Assembly: GCA_965227155.1 (NCBI GenBank)
Contig: OZ245731.1
Span: 2,356,001-2,420,000 of the forward strand
DNA length: 64,000 nucleotides
Direction: 5' to 3'
DNA from: UBA6059 sp965227155
GTDB lineage: Bacteria > Bacteroidota > Bacteroidia > Cytophagales > Cyclobacteriaceae
Shown piece after piece: positions 34,879 to 41,810 of the stretch; position 1 is the stretch's first letter, and each line of letters begins with the position of its first letter. Made by a program: the position numbers and the translations under genes. The notes under the pieces are model-generated. The model had not been told where the DNA came from and searched no databases. It worked only from the letters and a program-made list of their open reading frames with translations.

Positions 34879-35535
34879 ATGTCGAAAACCAGTGTAATCT
34901 TAATTGACGATCATAAAATGATCAGGGAAGGGCTCAAGGCGTATCTTGAAGGTCATGATGAGATAGAAGTAATAGGGGAGGCTGAAAATGGCAAAGAGGC
35001 ACTTGAGATGATGAAAACTACGGATGTGGATGTGGTAGTCACGGATATCGCTATGCCTGAAATGGACGGCATCACATTCGTGAAGGAGATGAAAGTCTTC
35101 AAGCCAGACCAAAAAGTACTGGCCTTGACCATGCTCAATGAAAACCAGTACATCAAGCAGATGCTTTCGGCAGGGGCCAATGGATACATCCTGAAAAACT
35201 GTACCGATGATGAATTTTTTGCAGCGATTCAAACGGTAGCAGCCGGTGAAACGCATTACGCCTCAGAGGTGACACAGGTCATCATGGAAAACCTGACCCG
35301 TAAGAAAAAACCTAAGCAGCGTCTGGTTTATGAGATTCCACTCACCGAGCGTGAAAAGGAAGTGCTTCACCTCATCTGTAAGGAGAAAAGTAACAATGAG
35401 ATAGCAGAGGAGTTGTTTATTAGTATACGAACGGTTGAGGCGCATAAAAGAAATCTACTAGAAAAAACAGGCTGCAAAAATGTAGCCGGCCTGGTTGTAT
35501 ATGCGCTTGAGCGAGATATGTTTGCAGATTTATAA
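34879..35535 (+). CDS. NarL/FixJ-type response regulator
   Basis: A 218-residue regulator. The receiver (1-120) has acidic residues in LIDDHK, Asp56 in VVTDIAMPE, threonine in LALTML and lysine in YILKNC. The LuxR-type HTH (about 150-215) starts with LTEREKEVLHLICKEKSNNEIA and includes IRTVEAHKRNLLEK. It follows the HisKA_3 kinase by 7 bases, the usual arrangement for NarL-family pairs, so it is the probable DNA-binding output of this signalling operon. Confidence 0.9.
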   Translation: MSKTSVILIDDHKMIREGLKAYLEGHDEIEVIGEAENGKEALEMMKTTDVDVVVTDIAMPEMDGITFVKEMKVFKPDQKVLALTMLNENQYIKQMLSAGANGYILKNCTDDEFFAAIQTVAAGETHYASEVTQVIMENLTRKKKPKQRLVYEIPLTEREKEVLHLICKEKSNNEIAEELFISIRTVEAHKRNLLEKTGCKNVAGLVVYALERDMFADL

Positions 35536-35562
35536 TTAGAGTACCAGCTTTTAAGAAAGAAA

Positions 35563-35919
35563 GTGAAGAACATTAGAGTTCTATATTTAGGAGACAGTAC
35601 CAGCATCGACGATCAGCTGATCGAGATTGCTAAGCAGTACTTCAAAGTGGCTGTAGAGCGCCACAGTGAGGGTGCTGCATGCGAAGGATTGTCTTTTGAC
35701 AATGCGGATGTGGTACTGCTCAATATGATCAAGGGCTGGAATTATCAATGCGTGCTGGAAAAAGCAAAAACCCACAACCTTCCGGTAGTGGGTGTTCATA
35801 CTTTCACCAACGATGCCCTCAAAATCAAGTACTTGAAAGAGGGCATGTCGGCTTATGTGTCAGTCTTTGACCTGGTGGATGAGATTGATGACATCATCCC
35901 ACAGGTTTATAAAGTATAA
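35563..35919 (+). CDS. Pseudo-receiver protein A
   Basis: A 118-residue protein starting at GTG, folded like a receiver by its strand/helix pattern (VLYLGD, VVLLNM, PVVGVHT, AYVSVFD). The phospho-acceptor position after strand 3 is Asn (LLNMIKGW), and the usual lysine of strand 5 is Ser (YVSVF). It is related to 39851-40213: both share LPVVG-HT or IPVVGLHT, the GM-AY-S-FD block and a C-terminal D(E)-I helix. It sits 27 bases after the NarL-type regulator. It is likely a phosphorylation-independent binding module; the partner is unknown. Confidence 0.6.
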   Translation: MKNIRVLYLGDSTSIDDQLIEIAKQYFKVAVERHSEGAACEGLSFDNADVVLLNMIKGWNYQCVLEKAKTHNLPVVGVHTFTNDALKIKYLKEGMSAYVSVFDLVDEIDDIIPQVYKV

Positions 35920-35926
35920 TCTTGCT

Positions 35927-36712
35927 TCAGCTTTCCCACACGCTGATACGGTAGGCGGTACTCAGGCTTTTTTCCTTACTTAATCTTCTGAGTTTATGTT
36001 GCTCTATCATGATCCAATGGTAGATGCTCACCACATTCTCAAAATAATCGGCATGAGGTTTTAGAGAGATGCTGTGAAATGTACTGTCCTTGGTATTTCT
36101 AAGCTCCTTGAGGTTATGTAGTTCCAGCAGCGAACCATTAAAATCACCGTCTACAAATTCATCCAGCTGATGCATAAGCTGTGGGTCGAGCATGTTGTAA
36201 TGCAACCTAACCATTTCATTAATTTGGTGCACTGATTTACCTACTGTTTTGTTGATCAGGGTACACCAGGTCTGAGTGCCCTCTTCATCTACATAAGCAT
36301 CCAGGTCCAGTTTTTTCATCATCTGTAGAAAGATCTTTTCATCAAATACATCCTCTACGGTATTGTCTACAGAGATGCCTACCTTCTCATAGGCTGCCTT
36401 CCATAATAGGAAATACTGGTCAAAAGATTTGGCAAGCTCCTTCCAGATGATCGTGCGGGCCGGTACTTTTTTGATATTGTCGAGTCCCCTGTAGAATAAT
36501 TCTACTACATATACGGTAACAAAGATGCCGGCAATCTCAGAGAGGAAGTTCATCCCAAAATCCCTGTAGCTCTGGTCATTGATCAAATAAACTGCCAGAC
36601 CAAAGAATAAGAGGAAAATGACAAACAACATATTGGGGTAGATGAAGTGGACTACTTTAAATACTTCACCAAATAACCACTGAGCGAAGCTTTTTTTCTG
36701 TGCGTATTGCAT
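35927..36712 (-). CDS. Two-helix membrane protein of unknown function
   Basis: A 261-residue protein with two transmembrane segments (about residues 24-44 and 55-73), followed by a roughly 185-residue cytoplasmic domain that is helical and rich in His and Lys. No enzymatic motif is visible. It is convergent with pseudo-receiver A with 7 bases between stops, and lies downstream of the barrel gene at 36746-37207 on the same strand (33-base gap). It may be co-expressed with that barrel. No family recognised. Confidence 0.6.
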   Translation of the reverse strand: MQYAQKKSFAQWLFGEVFKVVHFIYPNMLFVIFLLFFGLAVYLINDQSYRDFGMNFLSEIAGIFVTVYVVELFYRGLDNIKKVPARTIIWKELAKSFDQYFLLWKAAYEKVGISVDNTVEDVFDEKIFLQMMKKLDLDAYVDEEGTQTWCTLINKTVGKSVHQINEMVRLHYNMLDPQLMHQLDEFVDGDFNGSLLELHNLKELRNTKDSTFHSISLKPHADYFENVVSIYHWIMIEQHKLRRLSKEKSLSTAYRISVWES

Positions 36713-36745
36713 GGCTTTTATATTTTAATGAGGTGATAACTTATT

Positions 36746-37207
36746 TTAGAAACTCCAGCCTATGCTGCCCATAAATGTGGGTGTAAAGCTTCGTACGCCA
36801 AGGCCTGCTCCTATTTTAAATTTAGGGTGAGGTTTGACATAGCCCATAGCAGAGGGTGTAACTACGAAGTATTCATCATTGGCAAGACCTATGCGTATAT
36901 TCATATCTGCTTCAAAAAGTCTACCGTTAGCGAAAGTGAAACTGGTAAGCAGGCCATAGAATTTCTCTTCTACGCTAGTAAAGCTGTTGTTGAACTCACC
37001 TGAGGCAGGTACGTCGGTTACAGTTTGGTAGAAAGCTCCTACCTGTATATCACCGATGCGACCAGGCATGCTATATGTGATAGCAGTACCTATTTTAGCT
37101 GCATTTTTGGTGATCTCAGTGTATTGTTGGCCGCCTATTTGTGCAAATCCCTGATTGGCAACGAATAAGAAGCTAAGTGTGGTGATGATTAGGGTTAACT
37201 TTTTCAT
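36746..37207 (-). CDS. Small outer-membrane beta-barrel protein (paralogue of the 22.0-kb gene)
   Basis: A 153-residue protein from the ATG at 37207 (MKKLTLIITTLSFLFVANQGFA), with signal cleavage after GFA. The body is strand-rich with a SF terminus. It is a paralogue of the 22049-22498 product; conserved blocks are PGRIGDIQVGAFYQ, EEKFYGLLTSFTFA and GAGLGVRSFTPTFMG. Both paralogues share a similar leader DNA block, so the duplication included the promoter. Upstream in-frame ATGs at 37216 and 37240 would only lengthen the charged end. Confidence 0.72.
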   Translation of the reverse strand: MKKLTLIITTLSFLFVANQGFAQIGGQQYTEITKNAAKIGTAITYSMPGRIGDIQVGAFYQTVTDVPASGEFNNSFTSVEEKFYGLLTSFTFANGRLFEADMNIRIGLANDEYFVVTPSAMGYVKPHPKFKIGAGLGVRSFTPTFMGSIGWSF

Positions 37208-37274
37208 GACTGACATTTTTTTTGTTTGATTATGGTACAAATGTCAGTCATCAGGGGGGCCTATATTAGAGCAA

Positions 37275-37313
37275 AAGACCTATTCCTAAAATTGCGTATT
37301 TCACCTAGAGGCA
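37275..37313 (-). promoter_or_regulatory. Conserved leader block upstream of the 36.7-kb barrel gene
   Basis: Plus-strand bases (AAAAGACCTATTCCTAAAA, then GTATTTCACCTAGAGG) align with 22571-22610 in front of the paralogous barrel gene. The non-coding stretch 37208-37525 also carries the promoter of the first orphan receiver and otherwise shows nothing I can name. Confidence 0.45.
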
Positions 37314-37435
37314 CCCTTAGATGCCATGGAAGTACTTGTTTTCAACTCCAAATAGTTTCAAGAGATTTCGGTACAGCTGTTTTCCTATTTATAAATGCCT
37401 ACCACACCTGGGTTGAGTTGTGAGTCAGTATAGGG

Positions 37436-37467
37436 GATTTACCTATTTTTTGGATTTGGTGATACAC
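37436..37467 (+). promoter_or_regulatory. Conserved upstream element of orphan receiver 1
   Basis: GATTTACCTATTTTTTG (37436-37452) followed by GTGATACAC (37459-37467) lies exactly 90 bases before the start codon. The same 17-mer occurs at the same distance before the paralogous receiver. The ACCTATT core also occurs in the leaders of the barrel genes. Confidence 0.5.
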
Positions 37468-37525
37468 TAAAGGATTTAATTATTGAATACTGGAACTTCA
37501 CTCATGAACTTAAATACCGCGAGCC

Positions 37526-37918
37526 ATGAAACCTACAAGAATTTTAATCTGCGATGATGATGATATAGATAGAAACATTATGCGTATTCTCCTCAAACGA
37601 ATGAAAAATGTAGAGGCAGACTTTGCTGCCAATGGGGCAGAGGGTTTAGAGCTGTTTGTGACCAATAATAACTATGATCTTATTATTACTGATTTACACA
37701 TGCCGGAGCTTTCCGGTGATGAGTTAATAGAAGTAGTGCGGGAAGACTTTGACAGTGAGGTTCCGATTATCGTAACTACAGGAAGCTATTTTGGTGATGA
37801 GAAGAAATTATACAATGAGCTTGATATTGATGAGGTATTAGCCAAACCATACAAGCCAGAAGAGCTTAGAAATATGATTAAAAGCCTCACCAATTATCAA
37901 AAGCAATTGGTTGCCTGA
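37526..37918 (+). CDS. Orphan single-domain response regulator 1
   Basis: A 130-residue receiver: acidic cluster CDDDDID, phospho-acceptor Asp56 in IITDLHMPE, threonine in VTTGSYF and Lys-Pro in LAKPYKP. No output domain and no adjacent kinase on the same strand. It is a tandem paralogue of the next gene; the duplicated unit, promoter included, is about 559 bp. The partner kinase is probably one of the large kinases in this region. Confidence 0.88.
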   Translation: MKPTRILICDDDDIDRNIMRILLKRMKNVEADFAANGAEGLELFVTNNNYDLIITDLHMPELSGDELIEVVREDFDSEVPIIVTTGSYFGDEKKLYNELDIDEVLAKPYKPEELRNMIKSLTNYQKQLVA

Positions 37919-37994
37919 TTATATAATGCTTGATTGCAATAGCTCAAGCTGAATTATGCTATAAAATCCAGGTTCCAATCAGATGAGCCTAAGT

Positions 37995-38026
37995 GATTTA
38001 CCTATTTTTTGAAACTAGTGATTCAC
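37995..38026 (+). promoter_or_regulatory. Conserved upstream element of orphan receiver 2
   Basis: GATTTACCTATTTTTTG (37995-38011) is identical to the element before receiver 1 and again lies 90 bases before the start codon. It is followed by a palindromic GTGATTCAC (38018-38026). Confidence 0.5.
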
Positions 38027-38084
38027 CAAAGTATTTCACTATTGGATATATGAACTTCACTATCGAACTAAAACACCTACAGCC

Positions 38085-38480
38085 ATGAAACCTTTACATA
38101 TACTTATTTGCGATGATGATGAAGTGGGCAGACACCTATTGCACATCATACTGAAAAGAATGAAAAATGTAGAGGCCGATTTTGCTGAAAATGGTGCTGA
38201 GGGGCTGGAGAAGTTTATCAGAAACGGCCATTATGACCTTATCATCACAGATCTGGACATGCCGGAAATCTCCGGAGAGGAATTAATCAAAATCGTAAGG
38301 GAAGATTTCAACAGCGATATCCCCATTATGATCGCTACAGGCAGTTATTTGGGAGATGTACAGGAATTGGTGGCCCAATATGATGTCAACGATGTACTTA
38401 TAAAACCCTATAAACCTATTGATTTACGAGCATCCATACTGGAGCATACTTCCAAAGAATACGCTTTGGTACCTTGTTGA
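38085..38480 (+). CDS. Orphan single-domain response regulator 2
   Basis: A 131-residue receiver closely similar to its upstream neighbour: CDDDEVG, Asp56 in IITDLDMPE, threonine in IATGSYL and Lys-Pro in LIKPYKP. The stretch LKRMKNVEADFA is identical in both, while helix 4 and the C-terminus differ. This fits duplication followed by change of partner. A hairpin repeat array begins right after the stop codon. Confidence 0.88.
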   Translation: MKPLHILICDDDEVGRHLLHIILKRMKNVEADFAENGAEGLEKFIRNGHYDLIITDLDMPEISGEELIKIVREDFNSDIPIMIATGSYLGDVQELVAQYDVNDVLIKPYKPIDLRASILEHTSKEYALVPC

Positions 38481-38498
38481 AGGTTTAGTTGATGCAAA

Positions 38499-39084
38499 AA
38501 CTTTCGGAAAGTTCGGAACCGGTCGCCATGGATTGTGTCCTCCTTGTTCGAGCGCGATTGCATCGCGTTCGGGTGAAATAATTGGCATAAACCTTACAGG
38601 TTTACAGTTAGGCTTATGCTTTAGAATCATCTATTTCAGCAATTATTTCAAGGTAAAACCTGTACCGTTGGGGGACAAAACACACATTTGGAAATACGTG
38701 CTAACATGAGATTACCCGGATCCCGTCATTGGTACGGGACCGGGTAATGACGGTTAAGGTTCTAAACCTTGTCGAGGTTACTCTCCATCGCCATGGATTG
38801 TGTCTTCATAATCCATTCTTGTTCGAGCGCGATTGTATCGCGTTTGGATGAAAATAATTTGCATAAACCTTACAGGTTTACAGTCAGATTGATGCGGTAG
38901 AATCATATACCTCAGCAGTTGTGTCGAGTCAAAACCTGTAAGGTTTTAGGGACAGCAGTCATTTGTAAATGTAGATGAGCGTGTTGTAATTAGATTACCC
39001 GGATAAACCGGGTAATGACGGTGAAGGTCCCAAACCTTGTCGAGGTTAATCTCCATTGCCATGGATTGTGTCCTCACAATCCAT
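38499..39084. repeat. Tandem array of stacked hairpins, period about 266 bp
   Basis: It fills most of the non-coding stretch 38481-39170. The ATGGATTGTG arm recurs at 38528, 38793 and 39061. Unit hairpins are: ATGGATTGTG/CACAATCCAT (perfect at 39061-39084; one G.U at 38793-38816; right arm deleted in the first copy); CGAGCGCGAT/ATCGCGTTCG (38549-38571, variant 38824-38846); AAACCT/AGGTTT (38589-38603, 38865-38879); AAAACCT/AGGTTTT (38931-38947); and ATTACCCGG/CCGGGTAAT (38711-38748 and 38994-39016). There is about two and a half units. No open frame in it is credible. Confidence 0.8.
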
Positions 39085-39170
39085 TTTTATATTTCTGTTT
39101 GGTGGAGGCAGCTAACCTGGTTTTAGAAAGCAAATTGAAAAAACAGCAATAGCATTAACTACAAATGAAC

Positions 39171-39746
39171 CTACCGGCTTGTCAGGCACCAGAGGGTGTT
39201 GAGCAGTATTTTCCCCTGCTGATTGTCAAGCGAAACATTAACTCTTCCCTCCTTCGAATAGACCAGCATTGAGCTGAGTTCCTTGTTTTTCAGGCTATTG
39301 ACCAGGGTATTGTCTTTGGTGGCCTTTCCCAGGTTAATTTTTTGCCGTTTATCGCAATTGTTGTCCCCGTCATTGCTGGCTTTTGTGGATGATCCATCTT
39401 TAAAGGTAAGTGTAATGGCACTGCCATTTTGCATACAGTTGCCGGCACCTTTCACGTTCAAAAGCATATCCAGATCACCACTGGCATTCTCCCTGAGAAA
39501 TACGCCAATGCTTTGATTACCACTGCCCTGGAGGTTGAGGACTTCACTGGAAGCTGAGATATTATTGCTTTTCGTAGTAAGGTCATTGCACTCAAAGCTT
39601 ACACTGGAGCTGGCGGCATTGGCAAATTGCCAGGTGCCATCCCTGTTTAGCAATACCTGTCTGCCATCTTCGGTGGTGGCTTTGATTTGACCAAGGCTGG
39701 TGAAGGCAATACATAGAGCAAAGGAAAGTAGAGAAATTATACGCAT
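39171..39746 (-). CDS. Secreted protein of unknown function
   Basis: A 191-residue protein with a signal peptide (MRIISLLSFALCIAFTSLGQ). A short N-terminal motif follows, TEDGRQVLLNRDGTWQF, that occurs at the start of many secreted Bacteroidota proteins. The remaining 150 residues are Ser/Asn-rich with three or four cysteines (CNDL, GNCMQNG, NNCDKR, LWCL), suggesting disulfides in the periplasm or outside. It stands alone between the hairpin array and pseudo-receiver B. No family recognised. Confidence 0.6.
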   Translation of the reverse strand: MRIISLLSFALCIAFTSLGQIKATTEDGRQVLLNRDGTWQFANAASSSVSFECNDLTTKSNNISASSEVLNLQGSGNQSIGVFLRENASGDLDMLLNVKGAGNCMQNGSAITLTFKDGSSTKASNDGDNNCDKRQKINLGKATKDNTLVNSLKNKELSSMLVYSKEGRVNVSLDNQQGKILLNTLWCLTSR

Positions 39747-39850
39747 ATCGAATGTTTTAGTCTTTCTAACGATGAATAGGAGCAGTTGGTATAATGTAGG
39801 TACATGTATATGCTAGAATATGTTAAATTGCGGTCAGCTAAATTTAGAGT

Positions 39851-40213
39851 ATGTTAAACATTTTATTGCTCGGGGAGCAGGATAGTATTCACATAAATAT
39901 AGCCAATACGATAGGAAAGCATTACAATGTAAAGCATTTGGGCTATGGTGAAGTAGGAGGATCGCTGATTGATAGCGATTGGGATGGGGTAACCTGTATT
40001 GTACTGAGTCTATTAAAAAGATGGGATTTACTGCCTATTCTTGCTGAGGCACGGCGCAGGAACATACCTGTGGTAGGGTTGCATACCAGCACTGAAAATC
40101 GTATGCGCGACCGGTATCTTACTTTAGGCATGAAAGCCTATATCTCAATATTCGATTTCATTGATGAACACGAAGAAATCTGTGAGCAGATTACGAATGA
40201 ATACGTTTCATAA
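39851..40213 (+). CDS. Pseudo-receiver protein B
   Basis: A 120-residue receiver-like protein (ILLLGEQDS, CIVLSLLKRW, IPVVGLHTST, KAYISIFDF). The strand-3 Asp is replaced by Ser in VLSLLK, and the strand-5 Lys by Ser in YISIF, the same losses as in pseudo-receiver A. It shares with A the W after strand 3, the VVG-HT switch region and the GM-AY-S-FD block. The conserved non-phospho surface suggests a common binding partner. A terminator follows 26 bases after the stop. Confidence 0.6.
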   Translation: MLNILLLGEQDSIHINIANTIGKHYNVKHLGYGEVGGSLIDSDWDGVTCIVLSLLKRWDLLPILAEARRRNIPVVGLHTSTENRMRDRYLTLGMKAYISIFDFIDEHEEICEQITNEYVS

Positions 40214-40239
40214 TGTTGAGATAAGAGCTATCATACCGG

Positions 40240-40274
40240 CAGAGGAAATGATTTAGTTTTCCTCTGACTTTTTA
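40240..40274 (+). terminator. Terminator after pseudo-receiver B
   Basis: CAGAGGAAA (40240-40248) pairs perfectly with TTTCCTCTG (40258-40266) around a 9-base loop and is followed by ACTTTTTAT. It overlaps the 3' end, including the stop codon, of the convergent small gene. Confidence 0.75.
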
Positions 40275-40465
40275 TCTTCCTTTTTTTCTTCAGGTGGCTC
40301 ATCCAGGATATTTCCATCCTCATCCACATAGGCGATCATATCCTTGAGCTTACCGCTCGTTTCCTCATTTTTCTTGTCCATTTTCTTCTGGAACTTCTCT
40401 GCTTTCTTCTTTCTCTTCTTCTCAGCTTTGAGTTTTTTGATAAAACTATTTTGAGATCTCGCCAT
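40253..40465 (-). CDS. Small basic/acidic protein resembling the N-terminal extension of Bacteroidota cold-shock proteins
   Basis: A 70-residue soluble protein. Residues 1-32 are strongly basic (SQNSFIKKLKAEKKRKKKAEKF) and the end is acidic (EEKKEDKKSEEN). The pattern MARSQ-F-KK-KAEKKRKKK ... DMIAYVDEDGNI-D-PP closely resembles, from memory, the N-terminal extension of Bacteroidota cold-shock-domain proteins. Here the nucleic-acid-binding cold-shock fold is absent and there is no room for it downstream. It is likely RNA-associated through the basic part. It is 43 bases downstream of the desaturase gene on the same strand. Confidence 0.6.
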   Translation of the reverse strand: MARSQNSFIKKLKAEKKRKKKAEKFQKKMDKKNEETSGKLKDMIAYVDEDGNILDEPPEEKKEDKKSEEN

Positions 40466-40508
40466 ACAGTTATGATTTAGTTAAACAATTATTAAGCTCG
40501 CAAATGCA

Positions 40509-41612
40509 CTAATGTGCCATTGCGAAAGCACTAATTTTACCGCTACCCAGGTCTCTGAGCATAGTAAAATGATTTGAAATGGCGCCACTAAAAGTATCAT
40601 TAGCGTAATAGGGCAGGCCAAATTCCTGTGCAGTTTGCTGTACTATCAGTGCTAGTTTTGGGTAATGCACATGACAGACATTGGGGAATAGGTGATGTTC
40701 TATTTGAAAGTTCAACCCTCCAATAAACCATGATAGAAAACGGTTGGACATCCCGAAATTGCAGGTGGTAAAAAGCTGATGCACATAAAAGTTGTGATCA
40801 ATTTTCTGCTCTTCCTGCTTGATGAAAAGTGATGTAGGCACCACATGGGCCGGTTGAAAAATTAATGATAGAGAAGCCCCTGCTACTACGTGCATCAATA
40901 CAAACATACCGATGACTGAGGCTGCAGAAAATGGTAGCAGCATGATTGGCAGCACCACAAATGCGGCGAAGTAAATTGACTTTCTAAGAAACATAGCCAC
41001 CATGTGCTTGTAGAATGGCGCTCCTGACTCTACCAGGCCTTTTTGTCTGTACTGGTTGTATTTCAAAAAGTCTTTGAGCGTAACCCAAAGTAAGGTGGAG
41101 ATACCATAGATGATAATGGCATAGATATGTTGGTACTTGTGAAACCAGTATCGTGGTTGGTGTGGTGAAAAGCGAAACAAAAATCGTGGCTGTATATCTT
41201 CATCTGCATCTTCGATGTTGGTATACGTGTGGTGGAGGACATTATGCTGGATTTTCCACACTTTCGCATCGATACCAATAATAATGGTAGACAAGCGCAT
41301 CAGGCTGTTGACTGACTGACTACCGGAATAAGAACCATGTACAGCATCGTGCATCACGCTGGTGCCAATAAAAGCTTTGGCCAGACCCATGATCGCCCAC
41401 AGCCCAATTGCCAGATAGATATTGGTAATGATGCCTGCAAGCATTAAAGCCAATGGCAGTAGATAGAGCCCAATTGCCGATATGGATTTGAGTACCATTA
41501 CATAGTTGGCATTGGGGCTTTGTTGAGTTTCTTTGAAATAGCTGCGTACCCTCTTTCTTAAAGTGGCCGCAAATTCTTTGTCATGCTCTGAAGAAAAGAT
41601 ATAGTTGGTCAT
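40509..41612 (-). CDS. Membrane fatty acid desaturase, front-end (acyl-CoA/lipid) type
   Basis: A 367-residue integral membrane di-iron desaturase. Three histidine boxes are present: HDAVHGS (about residues 88-94), HNVLHHTYTN (about 123-132) and QIEHHLFPN (about 302-310). The third box begins with Gln rather than His, the mark of front-end (delta-5/6-like) desaturases; no cytochrome b5 domain is fused. Four or so transmembrane helices lie between the boxes. Bacterial relatives insert double bonds into membrane acyl chains, often at low temperature. The link to cold is suggested only by the adjacent cold-shock-like small protein. The 198 bases upstream hold no recognised element. Confidence 0.88.
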   Translation of the reverse strand: MTNYIFSSEHDKEFAATLRKRVRSYFKETQQSPNANYVMVLKSISAIGLYLLPLALMLAGIITNIYLAIGLWAIMGLAKAFIGTSVMHDAVHGSYSGSQSVNSLMRLSTIIIGIDAKVWKIQHNVLHHTYTNIEDADEDIQPRFLFRFSPHQPRYWFHKYQHIYAIIIYGISTLLWVTLKDFLKYNQYRQKGLVESGAPFYKHMVAMFLRKSIYFAAFVVLPIMLLPFSAASVIGMFVLMHVVAGASLSLIFQPAHVVPTSLFIKQEEQKIDHNFYVHQLFTTCNFGMSNRFLSWFIGGLNFQIEHHLFPNVCHVHYPKLALIVQQTAQEFGLPYYANDTFSGAISNHFTMLRDLGSGKISAFAMAH

Positions 41613-41810
41613 AAATGAATTTTACAGTTCAGGTTTTCTCTGTCAATTAGTACCAGATCGGTTAAAGAACCTTTCACAATACAGTTGAGGGTAATTCAGC
41701 TGGGCAAGGACATTGAAATGCCCCTGCTATAGAGGACCTTTTTACGTATGTGAAAAGCAAAGATAATAGTAAAGCTTCCTTTAACCTAACCAACCATCAT
41801 ATTGTATGGT

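Noticed and set aside
37226..37423. 65-residue plus-strand frame in the barrel/receiver intergenic region
   Set aside because: It coincides with the conserved leader of the divergent barrel gene and shows no protein-like pattern.
38419..38709. 96-residue open frame on the plus strand across the end of receiver 2 and the hairpin array
   Set aside because: It overlaps a certain gene in another frame and then runs through non-coding hairpins; composition is not protein-like.
38499..39084. Repeat array considered as a CRISPR
   Set aside because: The period is about 266 bp, units contain several different hairpins, there are no short spacers and no cas genes in the window.
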